The position numbers were made by a program, and so were the translations under genes. Below, piece by piece: positions 21,486 to 32,726 of a stretch of DNA of 64,000 nucleotides. The first letter of the stretch is position 1; the number at the start of each line of letters is the position of its first letter. The notes under the pieces are model-generated. The model searched no databases, was not told the origin of the DNA, and saw nothing but the letters and a program-made list of their open reading frames with translations. Where the stretch lies: positions 356,120 through 420,119 of the forward strand of contig NW_006920886.1 of the NCBI RefSeq assembly GCF_000417875.1, in the 5' to 3' direction. The DNA is from Pseudozyma flocculosa PF-1. Its lineage: Eukaryota > Basidiomycota > Ustilaginomycetes > Ustilaginales > Ustilaginaceae.

Positions 21486-24400
21486 ATGGTCGACGCCGAG
21501 ATTCACGTCGATGTCCCACCTCAGCAGCCGCAGCAGCCACAACAGGCTGAGCAGCCCGGAACAACATCCCCGACCGCCGCGGCTGCTGTCGAGGAGGCGA
21601 CGGCAGCTGCTCAGCTCGTGACCACACCGCCACCAGCGACGAACCCGACACCAGCTAAGACATCGGATGCTCCCGACGACCAGCAGGAGCAAGCAGGAAC
21701 CAACATCGTGCCAGATGCATCGGCTTCAGCAGCAGCTCCCGCCGATGTGGACCAGCCAAAGCCAAACACTGCCCAGCCTCTGATCGAGGACCCGAAGGAA
21801 TCCGAGCAGCGACCTCAGGAAGGCGCCGAGGCCATTCCGACAGCATCCTCTCACCCCGCTGCTGCGCAGCCGACAGACAGCGAAGACACTGCGCCTGCAA
21901 AGACCTCTGCTGAGATCGACCCCGACGATGCGGCAGTATCGGCGAGGGCCCAGGCCGACACGACCGAACCTGCCGATGCAGCAGCTACGCCAACTCGAGC
22001 TGTCCCAGCTTCTGCTCAGGATGAGACCAACAACGCTGATCAGCGAGTCGAAGCGCAGCAGCCGGAAGGTGCGAGCGCGCAACCCTCGGCTGAGGTGATC
22101 GACGCTCCAGGGGGTGACTCCGACGTGGTCACTACTGCGGCCGATGCCACCCCTGGTCTCACAGCTCCTGAATCTCCCAATCACCACTCTTCGCCGCGCA
22201 CGGAAGCGGAGGTCGATGCCGGACCATCGTCGCCGCGGCCTCATGCTTCCGATTCTAGCAGGCACACGACACCCGCCACATCGATGGGCGAGACCTCGGA
22301 TGAGAAAGAGCGTACAGATGATCACGCGACGCCGAGACAGAAGCACGCAGAGGTGCCCGCACCCCGGAAAGGCGACGACGGCCTGCCTCTCGCCGCGAGC
22401 ACTGCGCCCACTGTGCAAGCCGCGCCTCCCTCCCAGCAGCAGCAGTCGGCACAAGGCAACGATCAGCAGCAGCCGGCTTCGACGACTGCAGTGACACCTC
22501 CGCCTACCGCTGACGATGCCGCCATCTCGACGCCACCGGCGCAGGAGCAGCAGGAGCAGCCGGAGCAGCCTCCGGCCGCCCCGGCTGAGCCCATCGAGCC
22601 GATCCTGCCCGCCTACATTTACCCGATGGACCCTTCGGTGTCGGCGATCACCCGGGGCAACCTCTCCCAAGACGGGGTGCCCGTCTTTGAGCCTACCATG
22701 GAGCAGTTCCAGGACTTCTACTCCTTCTGCCAGGCCATCGACGAGTGGGGCATGCGCTGTGGCATCGTCAAAATCGTGCCGCCCAAGGAGTGGAGGGACG
22801 CGCTGCCCTCGCTCATGCCGTCCGCCGAGGCCAAGGCCGAGGCCGAGGAGCAGGGCGAGGAGATCGTCGACGTCTCGAGGGTGCGTATCCGCAACGCTAT
22901 CCTGCAGCACTTTTCCCCCGCAGGGTCTGGGGTGTGGCGGCAGACGAATGTCACCCGGACGGTCAAAGTATGGAACGCCAAGCAATGGGCAGACACCTGC
23001 ATCTCGCCCGGGCAGAAGGGACCGGAGATGGACCGGATGAAGTGGAAGGTCGAGGTCGACGGGGTCACCAACGGCGGCTGGGGGCATCGAAAGCTCAAGG
23101 AGGGCGAGCGCGACCCGCACGCCGCCATCCTCGAGGAAGAGGGCGTCCGGACGCGCAGCGGCAAGGCGCGGCCCAGTCTGGCCACCTCCAATGGCGCTTC
23201 CGGCGCCGCGGGCTCCACCGAGACCAGGGCCGGCACCAAGCGGAAGCGCGCGCAGGGCAAGAGCCCAGCGGCCGTCGCCGCCGCCATCGGCGATCCGTTG
23301 AGCAAGGAAGAAGCACGGACCTCGACGCCTGCTCCGAACGGCGATGCTCGCTCCGTCGCGACCGACGAGGGCATCCGCACGCCCAAGCGGGAGGAAGGGA
23401 TGCGGGAGCGCGACGATGAGGAGATGCCCCGGCTGGAAAGCCCCGGCGCGACCCCGAGTCCCAGCAAGATCAACCTCCGGAAGCGGCCGTCGCGCAACGT
23501 TGCCGGCAACACTCCTCAGCAGGCGCTCGCCAGCAGCCTGCAGGCCTCGCCGGACACGTCGTCGGAGCCGTCCGCCTCGCCTACCAAGGCCAAGCGGTCA
23601 GCCTGGCCCGAGTCGACGACGGCCGAGGAGTGGGAGAGGTTCGACTACGCAAACTGCTGGAGGCTCGAGGGTCTCTCGGAGGAGCAGATTGAGCGGCATC
23701 GCAGGAGGGCAGCAGCACGGGCCGGCAAGGACGGCAAAGGCGAAGGCAGCGTCCAGTCTGCATCCTCGCCGTTCGACGACGAAGGCGACCTGCCGCAGCC
23801 GCCCGAGCCGTCAGCGTGGGACGAGGCGACGTGCAGGGAGATCGAGAGCGAGTACTGGCGCAGCCTCAACTTTGGCAAGCCGCCCATGTACGGCGCCGAC
23901 CTCAAGGGCACGCTGTTCGACCACCGAACGGCCCGCTGGAATGTCGGCAAGCTCGACAACCTCCTCACCCGGCTGCGCCTGCGGCGAAAGCTGCCAGGCG
24001 TCACCACGCCCTACCTCTACTGGGGCATGTGGCGGGCGACCTTTGCCTGGCACGTCGAGGACATGGACCTGTACTCGATCAACTACCTGCACTTTGGCGC
24101 GCCCAAGCAGTGGTACTCGATCCGGCAGGCGGATCGCCAGCGTTTCGAGTCGGCCATGGCCGCCGCGTTCCCGAGCGACTCGCGGCGCTGCCCCCACTTC
24201 ATGCGCCACAAGTCGTACCTCGCCTCGCCCTCGTTCCTCGCCAGCCACGGCATCCGACCGCTGCGCCTCGTCCACAACGCCGGCGAGTTTGTCATCACCT
24301 ATCCGTACGGCTACCACTCGGGCTTCAACCTGGGCTACAACTGCGCCGAGAGTGTCAACTTTGCGCTCGATTCGTGGCTCGACATCGGGCGCAAGGCCAA

Positions 24401-27400
24401 CTACTGCCACTGCGACCAGGCGCAGCAGAGCGTGCGCATGGACGTCGACGCCATGCTCGAGGAAAGCAAGGAGCTCGAGGAAGTCGACCGGCGCAAGGAG
24501 CTGCGTAGGACGCGCGAAGAGGGCCTCCGGGCAGTCGAGGAAGAGGAGCTCGAGAAGCGGCGGAAGCGCAACGAAAAGGCCCGAGAGGCGCGCAAGCTCA
24601 AAAAGGAGAAGGACGCCTTGGCTGCCGCCGCCGCCGCCGCCGCCGCCGAAATCGACGAGGGTGGCGGAGACATCAACACTGCGCCATCGTCCGACGCCTC
24701 GCAACCGCCTAGGGCCGCCGAGGAGCTGGCGCTGGCGGCCTCACTCGCCATGATGGCCTCGGGATCGACACCGCAGAAGCCCCCCGCCGCCGCCGCCGGT
24801 TCGTCTGGGGAGAATCCGTGCGTGTTCTGCCCATCGCAGATCCGCGACGACCTGGTCCGGATCCCGGACACTGTCGAGGCGACCGGGCCGAGGGGCAAGC
24901 CGTTGGTCGGCAAGTTTGCGCATCGCCTTTGTGCCAGCTTCATCCCCGAGACCTGGGTCGGCCGGTCCGACGACGGTAAGCACGACATCGTGTGCGGCGT
25001 CGACGGCATCGAGAAGGCCCGCTACTCTCTCGTAAGTGTCCATGCTCTCCCCGTCCCCAGCCGGCTTTGGGCCGTGGAACTCGATCCGCTGACATCTCAC
25101 TTGCTACTACCCTCTCGCCCTGTGCGGCTTCGAATCCCTGCAGAAATGTCAAATCTGCCCAACACCGGCGCTGCAAAAGATGGGCGCCAAGATCCAGTGC
25201 ACGCGCGGCCGGTGCCCCAAGTCGGTCCACGTCAGCTGTGCGCTGATCGAGGAGCATGGCTGGTTCATCGACGTCTGCACTGCCGAGGTGGCCGATCGCC
25301 TCGAGGCCAAGGATGGCGTCGCCAATGGCCCCGGAAAGGCATCCAAGAAGAAGCGCAAGGGCGCTCCGTCGTCGGAGCCGTCATCCGAGTCGCAGCCGCA
25401 CCAGCAATCGGAGCATGGCCCCAGGGACGACGAAGAGAGGCTGGTCGTGCTCTGCCGCAGCCACAATCCGCTGTTCAAGCAGGCCGAAGAGGCGCGCAAG
25501 GCCGAGGAGCTGCGCGACAGGATCCTCGAGCTGCCCATCCCGTCGGTCATCAAGATCAAGTCGTCCGGCGGCGTGTTTGAGGCGACAATGACCGAGGTCA
25601 GGGACCTTCCCGACGGCCAGGGCGAGGTCGTCATCGACGATCAGGGCAGGCCACGCAGCGTCAAGTTTGGCCGGATCTTGTTCGACGAGAAGCCGCCGTC
25701 ACCGCCTGCGCCGCCCGCAGAGGAGCTCGAGCCCGTCGGTAAAAAGGAAACGGCAGCACCGCCGACGACAGTCGAAGCTGCCAAGACGCCGAGTTCGAAG
25801 CCGGCTCGCAAGCGCACCGCCACGGCCAAGGCCGCCGCCGCAGCTGCCGCCGCTGCCGCCGAAGCCAAGATCGAAACTGATGGCGAAGCCGCAAAGGTGG
25901 AAGAGCTCGCCGCTGCTGAAGGTCGGCCAGTCAAGCGTGCACGAAAGGCGAGCAAGAAGGCCGAGGCTGCCGCGGCCACTAACGCCACGGTGGATGAGCT
26001 CGTGTCCTCGAGCAAGCCCACGCCTGTCCGCAAGCCTCGCGCCTCGACAGGAAAGAAGACGTCGGCCGCTAAAGCTTCGGGACCAGCCGCTGCAGCGAAC
26101 ACCGAATCGACAAGCCTCGCCGAGCGCACCAACGCCAAAGGCGAGCCTGTGCTATCGCAAGGCGAGGCCGTCGGCCTGCAGCAGCAGCAACAAGAACAGC
26201 AGCAGCAGACCGATCCTGGCGCGATTCCTAGCCCCGGGCCGGGCCCAGCCGCTGTTGCGCCAGGAGCGCCGGACTACGCCAGCCGAGGTCCTCGCCAGGC
26301 CTATCACCTCGCGCATCCCGGCGCTCCCTCTGCCCCCGTCTATCAGAATGGCTCGTCGTTCCCGCAATTCGGTCAGAGGTTCGGTGGTTCCTATGGCCAG
26401 CCGCCTTCGGTACTCTACGATCCTCGCAGCGGGCAGGGTGCCATGCCCCCTGCGGCCGACTATGGAGCTCCCCATCCAGGCTACCCGGCCCATCAGCATC
26501 AACCGCACCAGCCACAGCAGCCGCCGCAGCAGCTTTACCACGGCTACCGCCATCCCGCTGCGCCGGCGCACGACTGGCAGCACTATGAGCAGATGCAGCA
26601 GCAGCACTACCAACAGCAGCAGCAACCACAGGCGCCGATGTACGCACATGCCCGGTATGCTACGGGCGCGATGCCGATGCAGTACCGTCAGAGCCCGCAT
26701 CAGACGCCGGTCACACAGTCGTCGCCCCTGCCGCCGCCTCTGACGAGCCGGACGTCTTCACAGAGCGACTCGACGGTCACGCTACCCAGCTCGACAGTCG
26801 TCCCTCGGACGGGAAAGCCTGAACAGATTTACGGCGGCGGCTACGAGCACAGCCCAGAGCATATCTACAGCGAGAGCCGCGCCTACGCCGGCAGCGATCC
26901 GCGTGGCATGCTGCCACAGCAGACCTACGTCCATAGCCCGGCCACGCACACTGCCAGCCTCCGGTCGGGTGCGCCGCAGTATGCCGACTCGCCGTCGATG
27001 TACCCGTACCAGCACCACCAGGAGCGACGGATGTTGCCGAGCTACCGCGAGGCGCTGGTGCAGCTGCCGGCGCTGTCGAGCTTCGCGTCAACGCGCGATG
27101 CCCCGCAGGCCGCTGCCCTTCCGCCGCAGTCGCAGCAGCACCACGCCTCTCAGGACGTCTATCAGTCCCCCGCCGGGGCTCCTTCGGCTTCCGCCTCGGC
27201 CGCCGCTCGCCCTCGAGGCTTGGCTCAGGCCGGCTACGGACCAGTTGCAGTCCCCTCGCGCTCGCAGCCGGTGTCCGGACGCGGCAGTGGCGGCGGCTAT
27301 CCCGCCACGGCGTACGAGCCACAGCCTGGGTACTACCCGTCGCTACCCCCGCAGCAGCATTCGCAGTCGCAGGCGATGGACGCATCTCCCTTGTCTCCCG

Positions 27401-27753
27401 GTGCGGCCAGCTTCTCGCGGGGACATCCGGCCTATGCCGCCCGCGTCCCGGACCACTCGCCCACGCACTACGGACACGGCCATCCCGAGCAGCAGCCGCA
27501 GCACCATCACCATCATCAACAGCAGCCGCTCGCGACTTACATGCCGGCCGCGACCTCGGCGAGCCCGCACCATCAAGACCTCGCTCACGAGCACGCTGCC
27601 CTACACGCTCGTGGATACTCGATGCAGAATGCAGGCGCCGCAACACCGACCTACTCGCAGCACGCTTCGTTGGCCACACCGACCGGGGCTATGCAGCAGG
27701 CATACCCTACGGCCCAGCACCAGCCAGTCGAGACGTCGTTCATCCACCGCTGA
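21486..27753 (+). CDS. KDM4/JMJD2-like histone lysine demethylase (JmjN, JmjC, extended PHD), two exons
   Basis: Proposed exons are 21486-25031 and 25144-27753, giving 2051 residues. The intron removes a non-conserved stretch in the middle of the extended PHD. KDM4-type enzymes (Rph1/Gis1 in budding yeast) are Fe(II)/2-oxoglutarate dioxygenases that demethylate histone H3 K9/K36. JmjN is at about residues 393-435 (VPVFEPTMEQFQDFYSF, IVKIVPPKEW). JmjC is at about 815-975, with the iron ligands visible as His856 and Glu858 (WHVEDMDLYSINYLHFG) and His944 (YGYHSGFNLGYNCAESVNFA). An extended PHD spans about 1110-1240 (NPCVFCPSQI, AHRLCASFIPE, CQICPTPALQKMGAKIQC, CPKSVHVSCA). No Tudor domains are evident. 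The N-terminal ~370 residues are Ala/Gln/Thr/Pro-rich, and the last ~600 are Gln/Pro/Tyr/His-rich, as in an activation or condensate-prone region. Confidence 0.93.
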
Positions 27754-28936
27754 TCGCCGCTCGCGACCCTCCGTGTTTGTCGATTGAAGATTGCCTCGGG
27801 ACACGCTCTAGAGGGGAGTCGTTTTTGCCAGTGACAATCGCACCGCCATCCAGCCGACAACCGATCGACGACCGTGCGCCTGTGCCAGTGTGCCGTCCCT
27901 TCTTGCCTCTTGCTCCTTCATCGCGTGCCATCTCTTGACGACCGCGCCGCAGACCTCGTCGTCAGCCTCTTCGCAACTCGTCACTTGCGAGAGTGGGACG
28001 CAGGTTCGGGAGACGGCAAGGTGAGTTTTCGGAGAGCCAAGTCTCTCGCACGACTGTGGGCGCCCAGCGTTTGCCTTTTCTTCTATCGTTTGAAAGCCCC
28101 TCCCCCGTGCCACCTCTGCCTCTCGCCCATGCGCCGCAGGCCTTGCCAGGTCCGATATGCATCCGCCACAGGTGGCCCGACGGACCCATCGGCGACGACC
28201 TTGATGGCATGCCCAATCGATACGGTGCCTGGCTTTCGACCGTGGCCATGACCGGCGTTCGCTTCGAAAACAACGACGACGACGCCCGGGTATCGTCGAA
28301 AGGCGGAGAAGACAGGCCAAGAGCCCGGACAAAGGGGGCGAGATGTTGCCAGAGTCTTGTGTGCGGCAGAGGAGCCGCGCTGCCTGCCCGCGGGCCCTTG
28401 AAGCTTCTTGGCCACAAGCGGGGCCAGCGGGGAAGCGGGTCTCAGAAGAACGAAAGGCCAGCAGGGTGGGCGGCCAGCCAATACGCGGGGGGCCAGCTTT
28501 CCAGCGGCCGGGTACTGTAGCGGGGCCAAGGGCACGGCTGACGAATGAGGGGCGAGAGCCGGCACACGGTAAAAGCCTCGCCGGCATCGGGCCGGAAGGC
28601 GTCGCTCGTGCACCCCAGCAGGCACGCAAGCAAGCAAGCAGCATGGTAGGGCAGGGCAGGCCACAGGCCCCCCCTTTGGCGCACTTGCCCCGCTCTGCCC
28701 CAAGGAAGCAGCAGCACGCAGTGGACGGATGGCAGGGGCCGAGGACATGGGCCGGGCGCCTGTGTATATCATCGACCGCTCGAATCTCGAAACGGCCTTC
28801 TCTCCGTCCCCCATCTGCTCGATCCCATCCTTTCCTCCGTCATTGCATCCTGTCTGTGTGACTGCAGTTCCACGTCACCTCCGCCATATCCCGTCACCTC
28901 CCCGCCGCCACCCTCGCGCTCACCCTCTCAGCCAAC
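27754..28936. promoter_or_regulatory. Intergenic region upstream of the acyl-CoA synthetase
   Basis: This 1.2 kb carries the KDM4 3' UTR and the acyl-CoA synthetase promoter. GTGTATATC at 28762-28770 is a TATA-like string about 165 bases before the start codon, and it is followed by a C/T-rich leader. GCCAGC/GGCAGG-type strings are frequent between 28380 and 28700. No gene was recognised. Confidence 0.45.
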
Positions 28937-31015
28937 ATGGAGAACAGCCCGGCCCCTCCCAAGTCGTGGCCGCTGGACAAGCAGACGCTTCCAGTGCCCG
29001 GCACGCAGAAGCCCGGCTTCTCGGCCATCTACCGCAACGCGGCGGTGCCCGAGCTCAAGACGACGCAGACGACGTACGACATCTTTGCGCGCGGCAAGTC
29101 GTTTGACCCAAAGGCGCAGTGCGCCGGCTGGAGGCCCTGGAACGCCGACAAGAAGAACTTTGAAAACTACTACGAGTGGCTCAGCTACGACGAGGTCGAG
29201 GAGCAGCGCACCGCCGTCGGATCGGCCCTCACCCACCTCGCCCGCCAGGGCAAGCTGGGCGACGACGTCGGAGACCGCGACTGGTCCGTCGGTCTCTGGG
29301 TGCTCAACCGGCCCGAATACCTCATCGTCGACCAGAGCGCGCTGGCCTACAGCCGCCGCACCGTGAGCCTGTACGACAGCTACGACACGCCCTCGGCCTC
29401 GTACATCCTCAACCACGCCGAGGTGCGCATCGTCTTCACCACGCCCTCGCACGTCGCCGCCGTGCTGTCCGAGAAGGGCGCCGGACGCCTGCCGCAGCTC
29501 AAGGCGCTCGTCGTCCTCGACGCTTTCCGCCTGCCCAAGTCGCAGTGCGACCTGGCCCCCTCGGACCCGACGCGCGACCTGCTGGCCAAGCAGTGGGCCG
29601 CCACCGTCGGCGTCGAGACCTTCACCTGGAACGAGATCCTCGAGACCGGCCGCCGCGGCATCGTCGCCCACACGCCCCCGCACATCGACGACATTGTCTC
29701 GTTCTGCTACACGTCGGGCACCACGGGCAACCCCAAGGCCGCCATCATCACCGCCGGCATGGGCTACTTTTGCGGCGCCTCGCTCGGCCTGCACATCAAC
29801 GAGGCCTACGTCCTGCTCTCGTACCTGCCCACCGCCCACATCTACGCCCGCGGCGTCGAGCAGTTTGCCCTGCGCAACGGTGGCAAGATTGGCTTCTTCT
29901 GCGGCGACACGACCCGCCTCGTCGAGGACGCCCAGATCCTCCAGCCGTCGATGTTTGCCTCGGTGCCCCGCGTCCTCAACCGCATCGCCGCCCTTATCGA
30001 GGCCCAGGCGCGCGCGCCCGGCCTCAAGGGCAAGCTGCTCCGCACCGCCATCGACGCAAAGGTGGCCAACCACGACCGCGACGGCACCCTCACCCACGCC
30101 CTCTACGACCGCCTCGTCTTCAACAAGGTCAAAAAGGTTCTCGGCGGCAACGTCAAGTTTATCGTCTCGGGCAGCGCCCCCATCCGCCCCGAGGTTCTCA
30201 AGCTCCTCCGCGTCGCCTTCAACTGCGACGTCCGCGAGGGATACGGCCAGACGGAGAACTACGGATCCTGCCTCCTCATGAACCCCAACGACACGTCGCT
30301 CGGAACCTGCGGGCCCATCATCCCCGGCGTCGAGTTCAAGCTGCGCGACATCCCCGAGCTCGGCTACACGTCGGCCGACAAGCCCTTCCCGCGCGGCGAG
30401 CTCCTCTCGCGCGGCCAAAACACCTTCCCCGGCTACTACAAAGACCCGGCCAAGACGGCAGAGACCATCGACGAAGAGGGCTGGCTCCACTCGGGCGACG
30501 TCGTCCTCATCGACGAGCGCAATCGCGTCAAGATCATCGACCGCGTGAAGTCCCTCGTCAAGCTCTCTCAGGGCGAGTACGTCGCCATCGACGCCCTCTC
30601 CGAGTTCTACAACCGCTGCCCGCTCTCGGCCCAGATCCTCGTCCACGGCGACTCGTTCCGTGACTACCTCGTCGCCGTCGTCGTCCCCGAGCCCTCCGTC
30701 TTTGCACCCTGGGCCAGCAAGGTCCTCGGCCGCTCCATCGCCGAGTCCGACGTCGCCGCCATGGCCGACGCCGCAAAGGACCCCAAGCTCGTCGCCGCCT
30801 ACCTCGCAGAGTACACCAAAATCGCTCGCGAGAACAAACTCAAGGGATTCGAGTACATCAAGGGCCTGCACATCTCCATGGAGCCTATGAGCGTTGAGAA
30901 CGGCCTAATCACGCCCACTCTGAAGGTCAAGACGGCAGTCGCTGTGAAGCACTACAAGGAGGCCATTGACAAGCTGTACGAACAAGGTCCGGCGACCGTC
31001 AGCTCGAAGCTCTGA
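28937..31015 (+). CDS. FAA2: Long-chain acyl-CoA synthetase, probably peroxisomal
   Basis: This is a single exon of 692 residues. It activates fatty acids to acyl-CoA through an acyl-AMP intermediate. The AMP-binding P-loop is YTSGTTGNPKAA near residue 258. The A5-type motif is YGQTENYG, followed by the GWLHSGDVV Asp motif and IDRVKSLVKLSQGEYVA, the fatty-acid-ligase signature region. The N-terminal layout and the LNRPEYLIVDQSALAYSRRT block match eukaryotic long-chain synthetases. The protein ends in SSKL, a consensus type-1 peroxisomal targeting signal. This makes a Faa2-like role in beta-oxidation more likely than a lipid-droplet or ER role. The symbol is by analogy. The start ATG follows a C/T-rich leader and gives the expected family length. 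Confidence 0.94.
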   Translation: MENSPAPPKSWPLDKQTLPVPGTQKPGFSAIYRNAAVPELKTTQTTYDIFARGKSFDPKAQCAGWRPWNADKKNFENYYEWLSYDEVEEQRTAVGSALTHLARQGKLGDDVGDRDWSVGLWVLNRPEYLIVDQSALAYSRRTVSLYDSYDTPSASYILNHAEVRIVFTTPSHVAAVLSEKGAGRLPQLKALVVLDAFRLPKSQCDLAPSDPTRDLLAKQWAATVGVETFTWNEILETGRRGIVAHTPPHIDDIVSFCYTSGTTGNPKAAIITAGMGYFCGASLGLHINEAYVLLSYLPTAHIYARGVEQFALRNGGKIGFFCGDTTRLVEDAQILQPSMFASVPRVLNRIAALIEAQARAPGLKGKLLRTAIDAKVANHDRDGTLTHALYDRLVFNKVKKVLGGNVKFIVSGSAPIRPEVLKLLRVAFNCDVREGYGQTENYGSCLLMNPNDTSLGTCGPIIPGVEFKLRDIPELGYTSADKPFPRGELLSRGQNTFPGYYKDPAKTAETIDEEGWLHSGDVVLIDERNRVKIIDRVKSLVKLSQGEYVAIDALSEFYNRCPLSAQILVHGDSFRDYLVAVVVPEPSVFAPWASKVLGRSIAESDVAAMADAAKDPKLVAAYLAEYTKIARENKLKGFEYIKGLHISMEPMSVENGLITPTLKVKTAVAVKHYKEAIDKLYEQGPATVSSKL

Positions 31016-32564
31016 AGGGAAGGAGCGAGCCGTGGGGAAGTAGTTAGCGCGAACCCGGGGGGAGGTGGCCACGGGGACGTCGTACGAAGCAATCATCTGT
31101 CCATTGTCCTGTGCTCGACGTCTGTGTGGTTGTTGATTGATCGAAGGTGTCATTGTCTTCGCAAGCGGCATGGTCGGATACCATCCCGAGGTGTGAGTGC
31201 GACGCGTCCCGCTTTCGCCTATTGGCGCTCCGCCGGGCTTTGATTTTCGCGGCGCACACGGTTGGCGAGCTTGGGCCGTATCCAGTTGAAGACCAAAGCG
31301 TTCAGCTTTGCCAATTGCGGTGGACAGGCCGCTGCTGAGGAGGCGGCTGCGCGCCATTACGACGAATTGCTGCTGGAGCACGAGAGGCCCAAATCCAAGG
31401 CCCCAACCAGCTTTGGCAAGGCCCGCCGCATCTAGGGATAGCAATCTTGTCTCCATCGCACGGCGAGCCCCCTCCTCGACAAGGTCCAGGCCCGACACAC
31501 GACAAGGCCCGGAACACGCGGCGAGCCCCAACGCACGGCAAGGACCGCAACACGGCGAGGTCCATTCTCACGACTGAGCCCGCAACACCGAGACCCAACA
31601 CACGGCGAGGCCCGCCCTTACGACTGCAGCAGCGACCTTCCTGACCGCATGCTGTAGCGCATCGGAAACGCATCTTCGCCGACTCGACCAGCCCCAAATT
31701 ACCACCCCGCACCATCGCAGTCAATGTCGCACGACCACTCGCGCAGCTTCCAACCGCAGTCCCGGCGTTATACGATTTCCTAGCGCCGCAACCATGGGCA
31801 AAGCGACACACGTGCCGCATGAAGATCTTTCCGAATCTCGTTGACATTGCTGCAGCGCGGGGATGAAGCTCAGGTGGCCAGGAACGAGCGCACACCAGAT
31901 CAAGGCGCATGGCCCGAGGGTATGACGCCCAGAGGCCCGTTTTGCGGCCAGATTTAAACGGCTGTGGAGCACAAGACGTGATGCGCAGGCAAGGTCAGCG
32001 CCGAGATCGCCAGTCAATCGCTGGGCAGGCGGATCGATGCTCACCCATCGTCGCGACGACTCCAGGCTGCTCTTCTATCCTTGCGACCGGAGGCTTAGTG
32101 GGCCTCCTTGAGCAGGCTCTGGGCTGTTGGGTCGGCGCAGAGGGAACAAGAGAGCGGGTCAGCATTCCGCGGAGCCGAATAGATCAGCCGACGGAGACAT
32201 CGGGTCGCGGCGGCCGAGACGTCGAAGGGAAGGTGCCATTCGGGCCTCCAGCATAGCGAGCCTTCCACCACCGTTGGGCTGGGAACCCTGTGGCAGCAGA
32301 AGGGGCCAAGCCGAGTGCGCAGGTTGGGCCGAGGCAGACAGCAAAGGATGCCTTGTGATGCAGCTTGATCCGGTCGCCTCGGACCTCTGCGCCCAGCAGC
32401 CGGCGTTGCCGATGGTTACGCCTCGCCGATTCCGAAGGCATCGCGGGGAAGCCGGGCGGGCATCGGTTTGCCCCAACCTCGAGGGCAGCCCTATCTTTCG
32501 CCGCCGAGTCGAGCCTGGAGCACGTCGAGCGAGCGCGGAAGTCGCCGATCGAGAGCCAGTCCGA
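31016..32564. other. Convergent intergenic region, acyl-CoA synthetase/ATP18
   Basis: This 1.5 kb between two converging genes is unusually long, since other convergent gaps here are about 120-450 bases. It holds a degenerate tandem repeat near 31447-31620. The rest is less GC-biased than the coding DNA and contains no recognisable gene on either strand. It may be the remains of a lost gene or element, or it may encode a non-coding RNA. Neither is demonstrated. Confidence 0.45.
31447..31620. repeat. Degenerate minisatellite (ACACGGCGAGGCCC-like units)
   Basis: Variants of a 14-20 base unit recur several times with substitutions and length changes. Examples are ACGGCGAGCCCC, ACACGACAAGGCCC, CACGGCAAGGACC, CACGGCGAGGTCC and ACACGGCGAGGCCC. 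The array lies in non-coding DNA past the acyl-CoA synthetase. Confidence 0.65.
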
Positions 32565-32726
32565 CTAACCGTAAGGGTTCCTGGGGTCCTTCCTGCTCTC
32601 CTCGGTGGCGACGAGGATCGTCTGGAGCTTGTTGATGCCAAAGAAGACGATGCCGCCGGCGACCATGAAGGGCCAGGTCGGCTTCAGGATGGGGGTGGGG
32701 TAGGCGCGGAAACCGAAGAGAGACAT
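32565..32726 (-). CDS. ATP18: Mitochondrial ATP synthase subunit j (Atp18)
   Basis: This is a single exon of 53 residues from the ATG at 32726. Subunit j is a small single-pass inner-membrane protein of the Fo sector of F1Fo-ATP synthase. The sequence starts MSLFGFRAYPTPILKPTWPF, continues with the hydrophobic segment FMVAGGIVFFGI and ends ESRKDPRNPYG. The PTPI-x-K-x-x-WPF and DPRNP motifs are the family hallmarks. The length is close to the usual ~55-60 residues. It lies head-to-head with the MFS transporter. Confidence 0.92.
   Translation of the reverse strand: MSLFGFRAYPTPILKPTWPFMVAGGIVFFGINKLQTILVATEESRKDPRNPYG

Noticed and set aside
28928..30871. 647-residue open frame antisense to the acyl-CoA synthetase
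   Set aside because: Same codon-bias artefact. The protein is a Val/Asp/Gly/Leu-rich mirror of the sense codons.
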